Part shown: one piece after another, positions 62,269 through 64,000 of the stretch
Position numbering within the stretch: position 1 is the first letter of the stretch
Layout of the letters: the number at the start of each line of letters is the position of its first letter
DNA from: Paenibacillus sp. J31TS4
GTDB lineage: Bacteria; Bacillota; Bacilli; Paenibacillales; NBRC-103111
DNA: 64,000 nt
Reading direction: 5' to 3'
Assembly (NCBI RefSeq): GCF_018403265.1
Contig: NZ_BOSI01000002.1
Coordinates: 186,001 to 250,000 of the forward strand
Notes under the pieces: generated by a model
What the model was told of the DNA's origin: nothing
Seen by the model: only the letters and a program-made list of their open reading frames with translations
The model's database searches: none
Made by a program: the position numbers and the translations under genes

Positions 62269-63063
62269 ATGGGAGAAGCAATCGTCGTCACCTCGGGTAA
62301 AGGCGGTGTAGGCAAGACTACGACCTCGGCCAATTTGGGGACAGCCTTAGCCTTGCAGGGCAAAAAGGTCGTTATGGTCGACACCGATATCGGGCTCCGG
62401 AACCTGGATGTCGTAATGGGGCTGGAGAACCGCATCATCTATGATCTCGTCGACGTAGTGGAGGGACGCTGCCGGCTGCCGCAGGCGCTCGTGCGCGACA
62501 AGCGGTTCGACGAGCTGTACCTGCTGCCGGCCGCCCAGACGAAGGACAAGGATTCCGTCACGCCGGAGAACGTGCGGGATTTGGTGCTCGAGTTGAAAAA
62601 GGATCACGATTTCGTCATCATCGACTGTCCGGCCGGCATCGAGCGGGGCTTTCGCAACGCCGTGGCCGGCGCGGACAGGGCGATCGTCGTCACGACGCCG
62701 GAGCATGCGGCCGTCCGTGATGCCGACCGGATTATCGGTCTTTTGGAGAAGGAAAAGCTCGAGCCGCCCAAGCTCATCATTAACCGGATCCGGTCGCAAA
62801 TGATGAAGAAGGGCGAGATGCTGGAGGTCGACGAGATCTGCCAGGTGCTCGCCATTGACCTGCTCGGCATCGTACCCGATGACGAGCGCGTCATTCGCGC
62901 CGCGAACAGCGGAGAGCCGACTGTCGTAGATCCGTCCTCCCGCGCTGCTCTCGCTTACCGGAACATCGCAAGACGCATTCTTGGGGATACGGTTCCCCTC
63001 CTTTCGCTGGAGGAGCGGCCCGGCCTGGTGCAAAAGATTAAGCAGTTCTTCGGAATGGGCTGA
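62269..63063 (+). CDS. minD: Septum-site determining ATPase MinD
   Basis: A 264-aa ParA-like ATPase. The deviant Walker A is GKGGVGKTT near the N-terminus; switch I and II (VDTDIGLRNLDVVMGLENR, DCPAGIERGFRNAVAGAD) are intact, and the C-terminus (RPGLVQKIKQFFGMG) forms the amphipathic membrane-targeting helix. It recruits MinC to the membrane. The ATG at 62269 has GGGGAG 8 bp upstream, while the ATG at 62254 lacks a site. Confidence 0.97.
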   Translation: MGEAIVVTSGKGGVGKTTTSANLGTALALQGKKVVMVDTDIGLRNLDVVMGLENRIIYDLVDVVEGRCRLPQALVRDKRFDELYLLPAAQTKDKDSVTPENVRDLVLELKKDHDFVIIDCPAGIERGFRNAVAGADRAIVVTTPEHAAVRDADRIIGLLEKEKLEPPKLIINRIRSQMMKKGEMLEVDEICQVLAIDLLGIVPDDERVIRAANSGEPTVVDPSSRAALAYRNIARRILGDTVPLLSLEERPGLVQKIKQFFGMG

Positions 63064-63068
63064 TCGCC

Positions 63069-64000
63069 TTGCTAACCAAGCTCAAACGGATCGACTGGAC
63101 GATCGTGACGATCCTGGTTCTGTTCATGATCATCAGCACCATGCTCATTTACAGCGCCACCGTGGATAACCCCAGATATGCCAGCCTAAACTTTCAGAAG
63201 AAAAACCTGATCTATTACGGAATGGGTTTCTTTATCTTCACCGTCGTTACGTTCGTCAACTACCGGCTGCTGCTCAAGCTGTCCTGGGTCATGTACGGAG
63301 CCGGCATTGTCCTGCTGCTCGGCCTCTATAAATTCGGTACGGTCCGAGACGGCGCGATCGGCTGGTACGAGCTCGGGGGATTGGATTTCCAGCCGGCCGA
63401 GTTTATGAAGATCGCGCTGATTCTGGCGGTAGCCTCCTTCATGGCCAGGCGGGCAGGGAATTACTTGAGGCTCGGGGCGGACGTCGTGCCGATCGGGCTG
63501 ATTGTTCTGGTTCCGTTCGTGCTCGTTTTCCAGCAGCCCGACCTGGGCAACGCCGTGATCTATCTGGTTATTTTGCTCGGCATGTTCTGGATCGGCAACA
63601 TTCGATTCTCGCATGTGGTGATCGGGACCGCCGTCTGCGCCGGCTTTGTCGCCTTGTTCCTCTATCTGTATACGGCGTACCATATCCCGATCAAGACGTA
63701 TTTGAACGAGCACGAAAAAGGCCACTGGGCGACGAGGATCGATACCTACCTTTACCCCGAGCAGGCTTCGCGGGATGAGCGGCTGCAGCTGGAGCGCTCG
63801 AAGATCGCCATCGGCTCCGGCTCCTTGTGGGGGGACGGCTACCTGCAAGGGGACTCGATCCACAAGAACTTCATTCCCGTTGCTTATACAGATGCCATCT
63901 TCGTCGTGGTGGGCGAAGAATTCGGCTTCATCGGCGGCTCCGTCCTCCTCATGCTCTTCTTTACGTTCCTCTACCGAATGATATTGATCGCGCTCCAGAC
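63069..64000 (+). CDS. rodA: Rod-shape determining protein RodA (FtsW/RodA/SpoVE family), partial
   Basis: The gene runs off the right edge; 310 codons are visible. It starts with TTG at 63069 (LTKLKRIDWTIV), 5 bp after the minD stop. Multiple membrane helices are present, with YELGGLDFQPAEFMKIALILA and VFQQPDLGNAVIYLVI as family signatures (the glycosyltransferase Asp/Glu in FQQPDLG), and EHEKGHWATRID in the large extracellular loop. RodA is the glycosyltransferase of the elongation complex, fitting its place after mreBCD and minCD. Confidence 0.95.
   Translation, partial: MLTKLKRIDWTIVTILVLFMIISTMLIYSATVDNPRYASLNFQKKNLIYYGMGFFIFTVVTFVNYRLLLKLSWVMYGAGIVLLLGLYKFGTVRDGAIGWYELGGLDFQPAEFMKIALILAVASFMARRAGNYLRLGADVVPIGLIVLVPFVLVFQQPDLGNAVIYLVILLGMFWIGNIRFSHVVIGTAVCAGFVALFLYLYTAYHIPIKTYLNEHEKGHWATRIDTYLYPEQASRDERLQLERSKIAIGSGSLWGDGYLQGDSIHKNFIPVAYTDAIFVVVGEEFGFIGGSVLLMLFFTFLYRMILIALQ

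Noticed and set aside
63127-63129. ATG at 63127 as the rodA start
   Set aside because: The conserved N-terminal LKRIDWTIV lies upstream of it; the TTG at 63069 fits the family and the minD spacing better.

Overview
The window reads as chromosomal core genome of a high-GC, endospore-forming Firmicute of the Paenibacillaceae (Paenibacillus or Cohnella type). The evidence is strong AGGAGG-type ribosome sites, frequent TTG/GTG starts, sporulation genes (gerM, lonB, spoVID, an asnO-like asnB), a T-box leader on valS, and gene orders typical of the group: tig-clpP-clpX, lonB-lon-engB, hemA-hemX-sirC-hemC-cobA/hemD-hemB, and maf-radC-mreBCD-minCD-rodA. No phage, plasmid, IS element or CRISPR array is visible.

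Layout. Positions 1-9640 are a mixed metabolic stretch: the end of a Gfo/Idh/MocA oxidoreductase, a solute-binding lipoprotein without permeases, a monomeric sarcosine oxidase-like flavoenzyme, a GH13 neopullulanase-type enzyme, a methyltransferase/metallo-hydrolase pair, a quinone oxidoreductase and a phosphatidylglycerophosphatase A-like gene. Positions 9773-12376 are gerM-rph-rdgB, followed by a 57-bp tandem repeat array that faces asnB. Positions 15495-18374 hold an alpha/beta hydrolase, a LysR regulator and the divergent cidA/cidB (lrgA/lrgB) pair. A two-tRNA operon (Gly-CCC, Arg-TCT) and its terminator lie at 18455-18748.

Positions 18900-30496 are the protein quality-control block: a conserved protein with an uncertain start, trigger factor, ClpP, ClpX, LonB, Lon and EngB, with ispG and a cell-wall amidase inserted. 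After a family-restricted unknown gene and speD, positions 32462-43574 form the tetrapyrrole block: hemA, hemX, sirC, hemC, a cobA-hemD fusion and hemB, then hemE, hemH and hemL. Together these supply the route from glutamyl-tRNA to uroporphyrinogen III, the first siroheme steps, and two steps of the coproporphyrin-dependent heme route. The hemY (cgoX) gene often found with hemEH is absent.

Positions 43843-48136 carry a phosphodiester-glycosidase-domain membrane protein, a 35-aa membrane peptide, an RluA-type pseudouridine synthase and spoVID. Positions 48730-64000 carry a 54-aa membrane peptide, T-box/valS, folC, murC, a SPOR-domain protein, a DUF4321 protein and the cell-shape/division cluster, which runs off the window inside rodA.

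Most of the sequence is ordinary. The items most worth a second look are the 57-bp repeat array, short tandem repeats flanking hemC, a mismatched tRNA-Gly(CCC), a gene whose best ribosome site points to an ATT start, the missing hemY, and two small membrane proteins with their own expression signals.
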